Under the pieces are notes generated by a model. It saw nothing but the letters and a program-made list of their open reading frames with translations. It did no database searches and had not been told where the DNA came from. This document shows positions 8,488-17,619 of a DNA stretch of 35,124 bases, piece by piece; position 1 is the first letter of the stretch; each line of letters starts with the position of its first letter. Position numbers and translations under genes: made by a program. Source of the stretch: Gammaproteobacteria bacterium (GTDB lineage: Bacteria; Pseudomonadota; Gammaproteobacteria; SG8-11); contig JAHECY010000039.1 of NCBI GenBank assembly GCA_024641505.1, positions 1 through 35,124 of the forward strand, read 5' to 3'.

Positions 8488-10462
8488 TTGCCATGGCTCC
8501 TGAGCGATTGACCAGGTGTTCCGACCCGGCGGACACTTGATCAGTGGGTAACGTAATCGTAAAACATGATCCTTGTCCGGGATTACTGGTTGCGTGAATA
8601 TTTCCACGCAAAACCTCGGAGAGCAGTTTTTTTGTCAAATACAAGCCGAGTCCGGTACCTCCGGATTTAACTGAAAGTGAATTATTTACCCGTTCAAAAG
8701 GCTCGAACAGACGTTCCATGTCCTTGCTATCGATACCCACTCCGGTATCCTGCACGTCTATTCTGATGCTCTGCATTTCGCGAACGGCATTGACATGAAT
8801 CGTTCCTTGTTCAGTGTATTTTGCCGCGTTGCTTAGAATGTTGATCAGTACCTGCCTGAGACGAACTCGGTCCGTATGCAGGTCTATATCTTCCGGTACC
8901 TCGATGTGCAATTCGATCCCTCTGCCGTCCAGAAGGGTTTTCACATTACTCATCGCTTCATTCATGGTTTGATGCAGATTTACCGGCTCCAGGCTGACTT
9001 CGACGCGTCCGGCTTCAATTTTTGAAATATCGATGATATCCGAAATCAGAGCCAGTAGATGCTGAGCCGAGGCGCGTACACGTCCCAGTTGATCATTTTG
9101 CGCGTTGTTCAATGTTCCTGTCATTCCCTTGAGCATGATGCCGGTAAAGCCTATGATCGAATTCAGCGGCGTGCGCAGTTCATGCGACATGCTGGCGATG
9201 AACATTGATTTCAATCTGTCAAGCTCCTGCAATTTATTATTGGCGGTCACCAGATCCATGGTGCGTGCGCGTACTTGATTTTCCATGGAGTCGTACGCTT
9301 CTTTGAGAGCGAATTCCGCTTTATGTTGCACCGTTAAATCACGTACCGTTTGCACCATGCCGGTCACTTCCCGGCCGGTGACGACCGGCGCCAGAGTATA
9401 TTCGAACCAGATGTCCCGCTGCGGGTGGTGCAGCGTCAATTTGTCTACCGGGCGCCGGTCTTGTATGTGCAGACATACCGGGCACTCCGCTGCCGGTGTC
9501 GATCCCGGATGCAACACCGCATGGCAGTGTTTCCCCACGATTTTATTTCTTTCCAGCCCGGCCAGCGCCAGGCTTGCCTGATTGGCTTGATAGATAATAC
9601 CCGCGTTATCAATGGCCAAGGTGGCATCCGGAATGGCCTCATAAGTGCTTACGTCACGGGCCATTGCGGTAAATGGCTGTTGCAAACAGGTGCGTACCAC
9701 CGCGACATATATCAGCCAGTAGGAGCACAGTTTGAATATGTGACCGACAATATTGGAAAGTCCATATACGCTCACATAAAAGGTGAACGCGAGCTCCGCT
9801 CCCATGGTCAGGACGATTGAGGCGATCATCAGTTTTAGCATGCCGGGCTCAATGAAATTTCTTCGTTGCCAGAGCATGCTGATGGCAACGGCCAACAGGG
9901 TGATGATGACATATTCACTATTGATTTTGAATGCGGTAAGTCCCTGACCCTCGATGAAGCCAAGAGGGAAGTTACCGTTCATGACCAGGGTGAATATGGC
10001 GATGGCGATAACCGCGAACACTGCGAACGCCATGTGACGTGACACCGTTCTGGTGAGAAAAAGCGGAGCACAAAGCAATATCGAGCTTTCGAGGTATCGG
10101 GATCCAAGCCACAATTGCACGGAGGGATTGGAGTCGACAACGGATGGAAATATATTCATCCCTTTGTAAGCGAGAGTATGCATTAAATCCAGAACCCCTA
10201 CCCAGAAATAGCCGCTGCCAAGAAATACGAGAAAGTTGTTTTTCGTAAAGAAATACATTTGCCATGCGACGACGCTTAACAGTACGGCCACTACAATGGA
10301 AAACAGTTCGGCCAAAGTATGAAACAACAGGAAGCTGTAGTTGGCGGAAAATATGAGTAGCGCCGACATGGCGATCGGTAGTGCCACAAAGCCGGGATCG
10401 CGAGTAGTGGATGTATGCGTCTTCGTGGGCAAGGTGCCCGATTGAGCCGGCGATGTAGTCAT
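8465..10462 (-). CDS. Membrane sensor histidine kinase (MASE3-PAS-HisKA-HATPase)
   Basis: This encodes 665 residues. Residues about 28-260 form a MASE3-type membrane sensor with several hydrophobic helices (NYSFLLFHTLAELFSIVV, GSGYFWVGVLDLMHTLAYKG, LWLGSRYLESSILL). A PAS domain (about 270-385) contains three cysteines (C313, C327, C330) in an HCHAVLHPG...CPVC pattern, and a coiled coil runs about 385-415. The acceptor is H427 in SMSHELRTPLNSIIGF; the ATPase domain has N541/N545, DTGVGI (about 572-577) and GGTGLGLYL (about 601-609). There is no receiver of its own; single-domain receivers lie on each side. The start overlaps the upstream receiver's stop by 4 bp (ATGA). The ligand of MASE3 is not known, and a metal or haem role for the PAS cysteines is speculative. 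Confidence 0.92.
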   Translation of the reverse strand: MTTSPAQSGTLPTKTHTSTTRDPGFVALPIAMSALLIFSANYSFLLFHTLAELFSIVVAVLLSVVAWQMYFFTKNNFLVFLGSGYFWVGVLDLMHTLAYKGMNIFPSVVDSNPSVQLWLGSRYLESSILLCAPLFLTRTVSRHMAFAVFAVIAIAIFTLVMNGNFPLGFIEGQGLTAFKINSEYVIITLLAVAISMLWQRRNFIEPGMLKLMIASIVLTMGAELAFTFYVSVYGLSNIVGHIFKLCSYWLIYVAVVRTCLQQPFTAMARDVSTYEAIPDATLAIDNAGIIYQANQASLALAGLERNKIVGKHCHAVLHPGSTPAAECPVCLHIQDRRPVDKLTLHHPQRDIWFEYTLAPVVTGREVTGMVQTVRDLTVQHKAEFALKEAYDSMENQVRARTMDLVTANNKLQELDRLKSMFIASMSHELRTPLNSIIGFTGIMLKGMTGTLNNAQNDQLGRVRASAQHLLALISDIIDISKIEAGRVEVSLEPVNLHQTMNEAMSNVKTLLDGRGIELHIEVPEDIDLHTDRVRLRQVLINILSNAAKYTEQGTIHVNAVREMQSIRIDVQDTGVGIDSKDMERLFEPFERVNNSLSVKSGGTGLGLYLTKKLLSEVLRGNIHATSNPGQGSCFTITLPTDQVSAGSEHLVNRSGAMANETHSYH

Positions 10463-10827
10463 GACATCAGGACTTCTTCGACCTGGCGGACGATCAGGTC
10501 GGTGTCGATTGGCTTCTCGATATATCCGTTACAGCCGGCGTGCAGAAGTTTTCGGCCATCTCCGGTCATGGCGTAAGAGGTGACGGCGATAACGCGCATG
10601 TTTGCGGTCCCCTGTTGTTCGCGGATCGCCTTGAGTACTTGAAAGCCGTCGATGTCCGGCAACTGGATATCCAGTAGCACCAAGTCAGGATCGTCGGTGC
10701 GTGCCATTTCGATGCCGTCATGGCCGCGAAATGCCTTTAATACGTGATAGCCGCTGTTTTTTAAGATGAAGCTCATGAGCTCCATGTTGTTTTCGTTGTC
10801 TTCGATAATCAGTATTTTTTTTTTCAC
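10459..10827 (-). CDS. Single-domain response regulator (CheY/DivK-like), copy 2
   Basis: This encodes 122 residues from a GTG at 10825-10827. I prefer it to the ATG at 10837-10839 because GGAG lies 6 nt upstream of the GTG and the product then begins MKKKILIIEDN, matching copy 1. From the ATG the protein has 126 residues. Counted from the GTG, the pocket is E9/D10, the acceptor is D53 in LLDIQLPDIDG, with T83 and K105. It is a pure receiver without an output domain, paralogous to the receiver at 8113-8487. It overlaps the downstream MASE3 kinase by 4 bp and starts 17 bp after the stop of the PAS-GAF kinase. Codons 2-4 contain a run of ten A residues on the coding strand. Confidence 0.9.
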   Translation of the reverse strand: MKKKILIIEDNENNMELMSFILKNSGYHVLKAFRGHDGIEMARTDDPDLVLLDIQLPDIDGFQVLKAIREQQGTANMRVIAVTSYAMTGDGRKLLHAGCNGYIEKPIDTDLIVRQVEEVLMS

Positions 10828-10844
10828 TATGGGCTCCATAGAGG

Positions 10845-12638
10845 TTACGATTCGCGTAAATCTTTCGCGATGCGGATCGAAAATGTACTGCCGATTCCGT
10901 GTTCGCTTGCCACGTGAATGTCACCCTTTAAGATTTCGGTAACGAGTTTTTCGGTGAGGTAAAGGCCCAGGCCGGCGCCACCCTCTTTGATTTTCAGGTG
11001 TGTGTCAATGCGTTCGAATGCCACGAACAGTTTCGGCATGTCGTCGTGCATGATGCCGATTCCCGTGTCAGATACTGTAATCGTGACTAACTCAAAGTAT
11101 TCTGCTGCTGTCACGGATACCGAGCCATGTTCCGTGTATTTGATCGCATTGCTGACGAGATTGCTGATCACTTGCGTCAGGCGTTTTCTGTCGGAAAACA
11201 ACGCAATACCATGTGCATTTTCAAATTGCAGCGTGAGGTTCTTGCGGAGCGCCTGTTTCGAGAAGGCCGCCGACACTTCGCTGAAAATATCCTTCAGGCT
11301 GATGTGGGAGGGAAAAACCTCAATTCTATCGCCTTCAATTTTAGCGATGTCGATCACGTCGCTGATAAGTTCCAGCAGGTGTTTTCCGGAACCGTATACC
11401 CGCTCGAGGTGTTCGCGTTGCTTGTCAGATATGACGCCCGACATGCCTTTAAGCATGATGCCGCTGAAACCGATGATGGAGTTGAGTGGAGTGCGTAATT
11501 CGTGCGACATGGAAGCGATAAACATGGATTTCAGGCGATCCAGTTCCAGCAGCCGGGTGTTGGCAGTCGTGAGTTCCCGTGTGCGTTCGGACACTTTATG
11601 TTCCAGATGATCATGGGCGCTGCGCAACGCGGATAACATCGTGTCACGTTCCGCGCGCGTGCGTAACGAAATGATGCCGAATGTAAGGTCACTCGCCAGG
11701 CGCGTCAACAAATTCACTTCTTCGCTGTCAAAGGCGTCTTCGTCGCACGCATAAATATTGAGCACGGCATAGGGGGTGTCGTCATTGATTAACGGCAGGG
11801 AAATGGTAGACTTATATCCGCTATCGGTGGCATGCTGCCAACATTTTTCACAGCCGTGCCGGCGCTTTATGTTGCGGACGATGAAGTGAGTATTCGTGTC
11901 AAGCGCCGATCCCACCGGGCCGCAACCGAAGTTCTTTTCCTGGCAAATTGTCCTGACATCCCTGGCGTCGTTGGTGAGTCCCGCGTACGCCATGATCCGC
12001 AGTCTGTCGGTGGCCGCATCCTCGATATAGGCTATCCACGCATGGTGGTAGCCTTGATTATGCACGATGATATCGACGATTTTTTGCAGGAAGGCGCCCT
12101 CGCTCTGCGCGTGCAACATCGCCTGGTTGACCTCGCTCAGTGCGCCCAGAGCGCGATTGACACGTTTTAGTGCGCGCTCGGTGTGCTTTTTCTGGGAAAT
12201 ATCCCGGATGGTCTGAATAGCACCATAACTATTGCCATCACCCGCCAGCAGCAACGATGCATCAAGCCGTGCCCATCCGCCGTGGCCGCTATTCATTACC
12301 GGCAGCCATTGTTCCGCGCTAATGCTTTGGGTTTCAACGCTGATATTCTCAAATTCATCACCTATCTCCCGCGTGCCCGTCAGTAGATAATCCACCAGTG
12401 AGTCCTGCCGCTCCCGGTACAATGCCGTGGTGTACTCAGTGGATGTTTTGCCCATCATGGCGGTTCGTGATACGCCGGTCATTGTTTCCAGTGCATGATT
12501 CCAGGCGATCACTCTTCCCTCCAGGTCGACGGCAAAAATCGCATCGGGCAGCAGGTCGACAACGCCGGTGAATTGCTGGCCCTTGATGAATGACACCGGC
12601 ATGAGAGAGGGGCGAATGTCATGTTGTAATTCAGACAT
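10845..12638 (-). CDS. Sensor histidine kinase (PAS-GAF-HisKA-HATPase)
   Basis: This encodes 597 residues from the ATG at 12636-12638, which has GGGA 6 nt upstream. The ATG at 12648-12650 would add four residues but has no visible ribosome-binding site. There is a PAS domain (about 25-150, LLPDAIFAVDLEGRVIAWN), a GAF domain (about 165-325, with HAWIAYIED and SLPLINDD) and a coiled coil (about 325-365). The acceptor is H379 in SMSHELRTPLNSIIGF; the ATPase domain has N493/N497, SDTGIGI and GGAGLGLYL. There are no membrane helices, so it is probably cytoplasmic. The catalytic half is strikingly similar to that of the MASE3 kinase (identical LDRLKSMFIASMSHELRTPL). It is the first gene of the signalling operon. 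Confidence 0.92.
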   Translation of the reverse strand: MSELQHDIRPSLMPVSFIKGQQFTGVVDLLPDAIFAVDLEGRVIAWNHALETMTGVSRTAMMGKTSTEYTTALYRERQDSLVDYLLTGTREIGDEFENISVETQSISAEQWLPVMNSGHGGWARLDASLLLAGDGNSYGAIQTIRDISQKKHTERALKRVNRALGALSEVNQAMLHAQSEGAFLQKIVDIIVHNQGYHHAWIAYIEDAATDRLRIMAYAGLTNDARDVRTICQEKNFGCGPVGSALDTNTHFIVRNIKRRHGCEKCWQHATDSGYKSTISLPLINDDTPYAVLNIYACDEDAFDSEEVNLLTRLASDLTFGIISLRTRAERDTMLSALRSAHDHLEHKVSERTRELTTANTRLLELDRLKSMFIASMSHELRTPLNSIIGFSGIMLKGMSGVISDKQREHLERVYGSGKHLLELISDVIDIAKIEGDRIEVFPSHISLKDIFSEVSAAFSKQALRKNLTLQFENAHGIALFSDRKRLTQVISNLVSNAIKYTEHGSVSVTAAEYFELVTITVSDTGIGIMHDDMPKLFVAFERIDTHLKIKEGGAGLGLYLTEKLVTEILKGDIHVASEHGIGSTFSIRIAKDLRES

Positions 12639-12926
12639 GAATAATCCCATAATATTTTAATGACGTCGGCAAAGTAACATGCTTACGCGCCTAGGCTTAC
12701 AGGAGGCTAAGTATAGTTTAAGATTTATTGAATGGGTGAGTATGAAGGTGCAATTCAATTTATCGGTAACAATTTAAATCGAGCGCTGGGTCGTTTCAGT
12801 GCTCGTGGTGAAAAGCCTGCGGCTGCTTTTATATAGACACAAATATTTACATTTGATGGCGCGCAACTGAGCGTGATTATGGTAGGTGTGACGAGGTCGT
12901 CTGCCAATGACATCTTGCGCGCTATG
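12639..12926. other. Intergenic region between the ATPase operon end and the signalling operon start
   Basis: This is an AT-rich spacer. It contains the hairpin terminator at 12811-12830 and, on the minus strand, a TATACT hexamer around 12710-12715 that could be a -10 element for the signalling operon, although no matching -35 is visible. No gene is seen. Confidence 0.4.
12811..12830 (-). terminator. Candidate intrinsic terminator after the rotary-ATPase operon
   Basis: The inverted repeat AAAAGC / GCTTTT with an 8-nt GC-rich loop lies about 100 bp downstream of the subunit D stop. Ends are A-rich and T-rich, so it could work in either direction. The stem is short, so efficiency is uncertain. 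Confidence 0.45.
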
Positions 12927-13532
12927 TTAGCGCCGCATGTGCGCCCGCAGCACGTCTTCCTGATCGTGTTCTTCGAGCTGGTGGCTGATGATGCGCAGAT
13001 CATTGGCGATCTCCGGCATGATGACATTTTCCAGCGCGCGTGCGCGGCGCTGGGTGCGTTGATATTCCGCCAGCAACCGGTGCAGGTTGCCGGACAAGGC
13101 GGCAAGCACCGTATTGTGACGCGCCAGTTGCAGAAACAATTCACGGCAGGTCTCCGCTTCCGGCGAGCGATAGCTCACAATGTCCGGCGCGGTCATTTCC
13201 GGCAGTTGCAGGTCGCTGCGTATCAGATTGACACCCATAAAACGCGAACGTTGGCGCGTGATACGGGCGTCCTCCAGAAACCGGGCGGGATAGACCTGTA
13301 CACCGTGCAATCCGTGACGCTGCACCGCGGCCTGTAACGCTTGGTGCGCCTGCTCATGCAGCAGCGCGTACTGTGCCATGAGGTCTTCATAGTGGCGCAG
13401 TTGACGCAGCAGCTCCGCCGCCAGCAACAAGCGTTTCTCATCGAGGAAATCATAGGCTTCCTGCACCACAGCCTGTTCTTCCTTGAGCTGGATCAGCGCC
13501 GAGCGGGTGGCGACACGTTCGCTGCTCAACAT
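12927..13532 (-). CDS. atpD: V/A-type ATPase subunit D (central stalk)
   Basis: This encodes 201 residues, the normal length for the V/A-type D subunit, which forms the long coiled coil of the rotor inside the A3B3 ring. The N-terminal helix (ATRSALIQLKEEQAVVQEAYDFLDEKR) and the C-terminal helix (YQRTQRRARALENVIMPEIANDLRII) carry the family pattern, including the conserved RRxxALExxxxP segment. The ATG shares one base with the stop of the B subunit (TAATG), so translation is coupled. It is the last gene of the ATPase operon. Confidence 0.93.
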   Translation of the reverse strand: MLSSERVATRSALIQLKEEQAVVQEAYDFLDEKRLLLAAELLRQLRHYEDLMAQYALLHEQAHQALQAAVQRHGLHGVQVYPARFLEDARITRQRSRFMGVNLIRSDLQLPEMTAPDIVSYRSPEAETCRELFLQLARHNTVLAALSGNLHRLLAEYQRTQRRARALENVIMPEIANDLRIISHQLEEHDQEDVLRAHMRR

Positions 13533-14920
13533 TATTTCGGAGTCTCCTCACGGATGTGACGCTTGATCTGAGCGTCATTGAGTCGTGTCAGCTCCGCCGG
13601 CGGTAACTTACGCAGCAATTCCCAGCCAATGCTCATGCTTTGCTCCAAGCTGCGGGCGGCGGTCTGGTGCACCAGTTTCTGTTCGAAGTGGTCACCAAAT
13701 TCCAGGAACAACCGATCCACCTCCGCCAAACCTTCGGTACCCATGACGCTGGCGAGTACGCGTACATGGATGGCGCGGGCATAAGCGGCATACAACTGGT
13801 TGGACAGCGCCGGGTGATCCTCATGGGTATAGTGGCCGCCGGTGCCGTCTTTCATCAGACGTGACAGGCTGGGCAGGACTTTGATCGGCGGATAAATATC
13901 GCGCCGGTCCAGATCCCGATCCAGGACGATCTGACCTTCGGTAATGTAACCGGAGAGATCGGGTATCGGATGCGTAATATCATCGGCGGGCATGGTCAAA
14001 ATCGGTAATTGTGTGAGGGAGCCGGGCAGGCCGTCAATACAGCCGGCGCGTTCGAATAGTGACGCCAAATCGGAGTACATGAAGCCGGGGTAGCCCTTGC
14101 GACTGGGAATGTCACCGTGGCTGGCGGAAACTTCGCGTAAAGCCTCGCAGTAATTAGTCATGTCGGTGAGAATCACCAACACATGCCGGCCTTCGATAAA
14201 TGCCAGATATTCCGCGGCGGTGAGTGCGTAACGCGGCGTTAACAGGCGTTGAGTGCTGGAGTCGGAGGCAAGATTCAGGAACAACACGGTATGTTCCAGG
14301 GTGCCGCTGTTCTGCATCGCCTCGCGAAAACGGTCCGCGGTGTCGTAGGGTACGCCGATGGCGGCGAACACCACGGCAAAACCACCGCTGGCTTCATCGC
14401 GCAGGCGGGCTTGATGCGCGATGGCGGTGGCCAGACGATCATGTGGCAAGCCGCCGCCGGAGAACAAGGGCAGTTTCTGACCCCTGACCAGGGAGTTCAT
14501 TAAATCGATGGCGGAAACGCCGGTTTCAATGAAGTCCCGCGGCTGGGCGCGCGCCGCAGGATTGATGGACATGCCATCGATGCGTAACCGACGCACTGCG
14601 GACACCGGTGGGCCGTGATCCAGGGGGCGACCCACGCCGTCGAGAATCCGACCCAGGATATCGGGGCCAACATTGAAGTGCAGCGGTTCGCCCTGAAAAC
14701 GCACCCGGGTATCGGGCAGAGAGAGTCCGGCGGTGGACTCAAGGACCTCGACGATGATGGTGTCATCATCCAGTTCCGCGACCCTGCCCAGGCGCACGCG
14801 CCCCCGGGCGTCCACCACCTCTACCGCTTCATTGAAGCCGACATTGATATTGCGCCGCAGGTATATCAACGGACCGTCGATGCGCGTGGCGGCGCCGATG
14901 CTGGCAATCTCAGGTTTCAT
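13532..14920 (-). CDS. atpB: V/A-type ATPase subunit B (non-catalytic)
   Basis: This encodes 462 residues from the ATG at 14918-14920 with GGAG 8 nt upstream. The frame stays open to 15016, but that part lies within subunit A. Conserved segments are GPDILGRILDGVGRPLD, ETGVSAIDLMNSLVRGQKLPLFSGGGLPH (a degenerate P-loop, as expected for the non-catalytic subunit), LILTDMTNYCEALRE-type (here VILTDMTNYCEALRE) and SRKGYPGFMYSDLASLFERAG. The C-terminal arm includes GWELLRKLPPAELTRL. It assembles with A into the A3B3 head and contributes the arginine finger at the interface. It overlaps subunit A by 11 bp. Confidence 0.95.
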   Translation of the reverse strand: MKPEIASIGAATRIDGPLIYLRRNINVGFNEAVEVVDARGRVRLGRVAELDDDTIIVEVLESTAGLSLPDTRVRFQGEPLHFNVGPDILGRILDGVGRPLDHGPPVSAVRRLRIDGMSINPAARAQPRDFIETGVSAIDLMNSLVRGQKLPLFSGGGLPHDRLATAIAHQARLRDEASGGFAVVFAAIGVPYDTADRFREAMQNSGTLEHTVLFLNLASDSSTQRLLTPRYALTAAEYLAFIEGRHVLVILTDMTNYCEALREVSASHGDIPSRKGYPGFMYSDLASLFERAGCIDGLPGSLTQLPILTMPADDITHPIPDLSGYITEGQIVLDRDLDRRDIYPPIKVLPSLSRLMKDGTGGHYTHEDHPALSNQLYAAYARAIHVRVLASVMGTEGLAEVDRLFLEFGDHFEQKLVHQTAARSLEQSMSIGWELLRKLPPAELTRLNDAQIKRHIREETPK

Positions 14921-16676
14921 CGGCGTGACTCCGTTGCCGCAGTTGCGCGCACGCGGCCTCCAGATCCTGGGACAACGCGCGCAGTTGTTCCAGATGCCGA
15001 TCGTCGATGTCTTCATTCATACGCCGCAGGCGCCGCAGCACGGGCAGGGCATAAATGGCGTCCATGGGGATGTCGGCGTCGATTACCTGTAAGGTGAGAT
15101 CGATGAAGCGATCGATGAGTTGCATCATCAGGGATTGCCGTTGCGGTGAGCAGTAGCGGTCATTGTCGGAAAAGGCCGACTGGCGCAGGAAGGCATCGTT
15201 GATGATATCCGCGCACAATAATATATGCTGTTGGCGCGGCGGCAGGGCATCCTTGCCGACAATGCGCGCCATGCGTTCCAGATGGGACTGCTGTTCCAGA
15301 ATGGTGAGAAAACGCCGCCGCTGCTGCAACCAATGGGGATGATCGTGTTGCCGCCAAAAATCCACCAGTTCCTCGATATCGCCGGAATAGGATTGCAGTG
15401 GATGGATCGCCGGATAAAAGCGCGCCTGCGCCCGCGTGGCATCCAAAGCCCAGAATGCGCGCACATAGCGTTTGGTGTGTGTGGTCACCGGTTCGGAAAA
15501 ATCCGCCGATGGGGGACTCACCGCGCCAATGATGCTCAATGCGCCGGTGGCGCCTCCCAGAGTGCGCACCTGCGCCGCCCGCTCATAAAATTCCGCGAGC
15601 CGGCTGCTGAGATAAGCCGGGTACCCGGCCTCGCTGGGCAATTCTCCGAGGCGGCCTGATACTTCGCGCAGTGCTTCCGCCCAGCGGCTGGTGGAATCGG
15701 CCATCAGCGCAACGCGCAGTCCTTGATCACGGAAATATTCGGCGACGGTGACGCCCGTGTAAATACTCGCTTCCCGCGCCGCAACCGGCATGTTGGAAGT
15801 GTTGGCGATGATTACCGTACGTTCCATCAACGGGCGACCGGTGCGTGGATCTTCCAGGGTCGGTAATTCCGCCAGAACCCCGGCCATTTCATTGCCGCGT
15901 TCACCGCAACCCACGTAAATGATGACATCCGCGTCACACCACTTCGCCAGGGTTTCCTGCAAAATAGTTTTGCCGGTACCGAAGCCGCCGGGCATGGCGG
16001 CGCGCCCGCCGTTGGCGATCGGGAACAGGCTGTCCAGAATGCGTTGTCCGGTGAACAGTGGGCCGGTGGCGGCCTGGCGTTCACTGACCGGCCGGGGTTT
16101 ACGTATCGACCACCAGTGGTTCATATGAATCTCATGGGGCCGGCCGGCGGCATCTTCGAGGACGGCGATGCATTCATTGTCAAGGTAGGTGCCACCCGTC
16201 TTGATACTGGTGACGGTTCCCGACACATCGGGCGCCAGCAGACATACCTGATTGTGCCCGCCGTCTTGACGCACCGTGCCCAGACTGGCGCCCGGTGTCA
16301 GCTGTTGTCCGAGGTTTACGCCAGGTTCGAACATGAAGCGCGCCGGACGCGCGCTGCGCATACCGGGGCCGATGAATTTATCGGTGGCGTGATGCAAGGG
16401 ACGCAACAAGCCATCGAAGATGTGGCCCAGGATATAAGGTCCGAGTTTTACCGACAGCGGCATGCCGGTACCGACGACCACATCACCGGGACGCATGCCG
16501 CTGGTGTCTTCGTAGACCTGCACCACGACCAGATCCTCCTCGATACGAATAACTTCGCCGAGCAGCGCCTGAACGCCGACCAGCACCGCTTCATACACGG
16601 TGAAGGCATCCCGGGTGTGGGCGCGCAACACCGGTCCGCTGATCCAATTGATGACCGCCTGATTTCTGTTGCTCAT
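14910..16676 (-). CDS. atpA: V/A-type ATPase catalytic subunit A
   Basis: This encodes 588 residues, the usual size for the catalytic A subunit. Features are an N-terminal barrel with GPVLRAHTRDAFTVYEAV, GPYILGHIFDGLLRPL, the P-loop PGGFGTGKT (about 229-237), YVGCGERGNEMAGVL (about 254-268; E259/R260 near the catalytic site), MADSTSRWAEALRE and GRLGELPSEAGYPAYLSSRLAEFYERA. It hydrolyses or makes ATP at the A/B interfaces. The P-loop GGFGTGKT differs from the common GPFGSGKT only conservatively. The ATG overlaps the stop of subunit E by 4 bp. Confidence 0.96.
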   Translation of the reverse strand: MSNRNQAVINWISGPVLRAHTRDAFTVYEAVLVGVQALLGEVIRIEEDLVVVQVYEDTSGMRPGDVVVGTGMPLSVKLGPYILGHIFDGLLRPLHHATDKFIGPGMRSARPARFMFEPGVNLGQQLTPGASLGTVRQDGGHNQVCLLAPDVSGTVTSIKTGGTYLDNECIAVLEDAAGRPHEIHMNHWWSIRKPRPVSERQAATGPLFTGQRILDSLFPIANGGRAAMPGGFGTGKTILQETLAKWCDADVIIYVGCGERGNEMAGVLAELPTLEDPRTGRPLMERTVIIANTSNMPVAAREASIYTGVTVAEYFRDQGLRVALMADSTSRWAEALREVSGRLGELPSEAGYPAYLSSRLAEFYERAAQVRTLGGATGALSIIGAVSPPSADFSEPVTTHTKRYVRAFWALDATRAQARFYPAIHPLQSYSGDIEELVDFWRQHDHPHWLQQRRRFLTILEQQSHLERMARIVGKDALPPRQQHILLCADIINDAFLRQSAFSDNDRYCSPQRQSLMMQLIDRFIDLTLQVIDADIPMDAIYALPVLRRLRRMNEDIDDRHLEQLRALSQDLEAACAQLRQRSHADET

Positions 16677-17323
16677 GGCGTGTCCGTGTCAGGTGTTGGC
16701 ACCTGTGCCGCATGATAAGCTGCCAGCAATTGCGCTTCGATGGTCGGGCGATCCAGCAGTAAACCCGTCAGCGAACCATCAACCACGGCACCCATGGTTT
16801 GAATCAGCATGCCGGCGTCACTGCTGGCGGCATCACGCAGTTCCGGTTCCTGACCGGTCACCACGTGCACTTGTTGCGTGATGTATTGCAGGTCGGCATC
16901 GCTGTAACCGGGTGCCAGCTCAATGCGCCACTGGCTTACCGGCAGGGCTTTTGCGCCCAGATTGAGCATGTTGCCGATCCAGGCTTTGCGCGCCTGCGCT
17001 TGCTGCCAGCATTGACGCAAGCTGGTTTCCAGTTGCAGCCAGGCACTGCGCAGAAACTCCTGGTCAAGTGTATGCTGCAGTTGCTTGATGGCGGTGTGAT
17101 GCCGCGCCCGGGCGCGCGCCGTTTCCTGTTGCTGGCGCTCGCGATTGCGCGCATTTTCTTCGCGTACCTGCAGGCGAGCATCATGGAACGCGCGACGCAC
17201 AATGGTTTGCGCTTCTTGTTGCGCCTGGGTGATGATTGACTGTCGCTGTTGTATTTCAAACTCATGGACCACATCCAGTAGACGCTGTACTTGGGCGTTA
17301 ATAATGCTGGAGGGCAGGGTCAT
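16673..17323 (-). CDS. atpE: V/A-type ATPase subunit E (peripheral stalk)
   Basis: This encodes 216 residues. A long, charged, glutamine- and arginine-rich helix (about 5-110) is followed by a mixed domain with ELAPGYSDADLQYITQQV, and ends in a segment (VDGSLTGLLLDRPTIEAQLLAAY) typical of the E subunit C-terminus. It pairs with the G/H subunit to form the stator stalk that binds the top of the head. It overlaps subunit F by 4 bp and subunit A by 4 bp. Sequence conservation in this subunit is normally low, so the call rests on length, helix pattern and operon position. Confidence 0.88.
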   Translation of the reverse strand: MTLPSSIINAQVQRLLDVVHEFEIQQRQSIITQAQQEAQTIVRRAFHDARLQVREENARNRERQQQETARARARHHTAIKQLQHTLDQEFLRSAWLQLETSLRQCWQQAQARKAWIGNMLNLGAKALPVSQWRIELAPGYSDADLQYITQQVHVVTGQEPELRDAASSDAGMLIQTMGAVVDGSLTGLLLDRPTIEAQLLAAYHAAQVPTPDTDTP

Positions 17324-17616
17324 CCCAGAACTCCCAGTTGGGAGCGCAGTGCGGCGGTCAGATGCGACGCATCTACCGGGCTGCGTATATCCGGAATGAC
17401 GACGAAGAGCGGCGTTTCCTGCGTCAGGTACACCTGGAGTTGCGCCGGCGGCAGCAAGGCGGCATAGCCGGCGCTGATCATGATCAGCGATGCCTCCTGG
17501 TTGGCCCAGGCCAGGGTCTGCGCCAATTCCTCCGGCAACGGCGAACGAATGCGTGTTCCCGACAGGCGAAATCCCGCGGCACTGATGTCGTCACCGATGA
17601 ACAGCGGGGTTCTCAT
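17320..17616 (-). CDS. atpF: V/A-type ATPase subunit F
   Basis: This encodes 98 residues with the small Rossmann-like pattern of subunit F: FIGDDISAAGFRLSGTR at the N-terminus, EASLIMISAGYAALLP in the centre and ETPLFVVIPDIRSP near the C-terminus. It binds the lower part of subunit D in the rotor shaft. It lies 3 bp after the K subunit stop and overlaps E by 4 bp. Gene order F-E here differs from the more common E-C-F arrangement. Confidence 0.9.
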   Translation of the reverse strand: MRTPLFIGDDISAAGFRLSGTRIRSPLPEELAQTLAWANQEASLIMISAGYAALLPPAQLQVYLTQETPLFVVIPDIRSPVDASHLTAALRSQLGVLG

Positions 17617-17619
17617 GGT

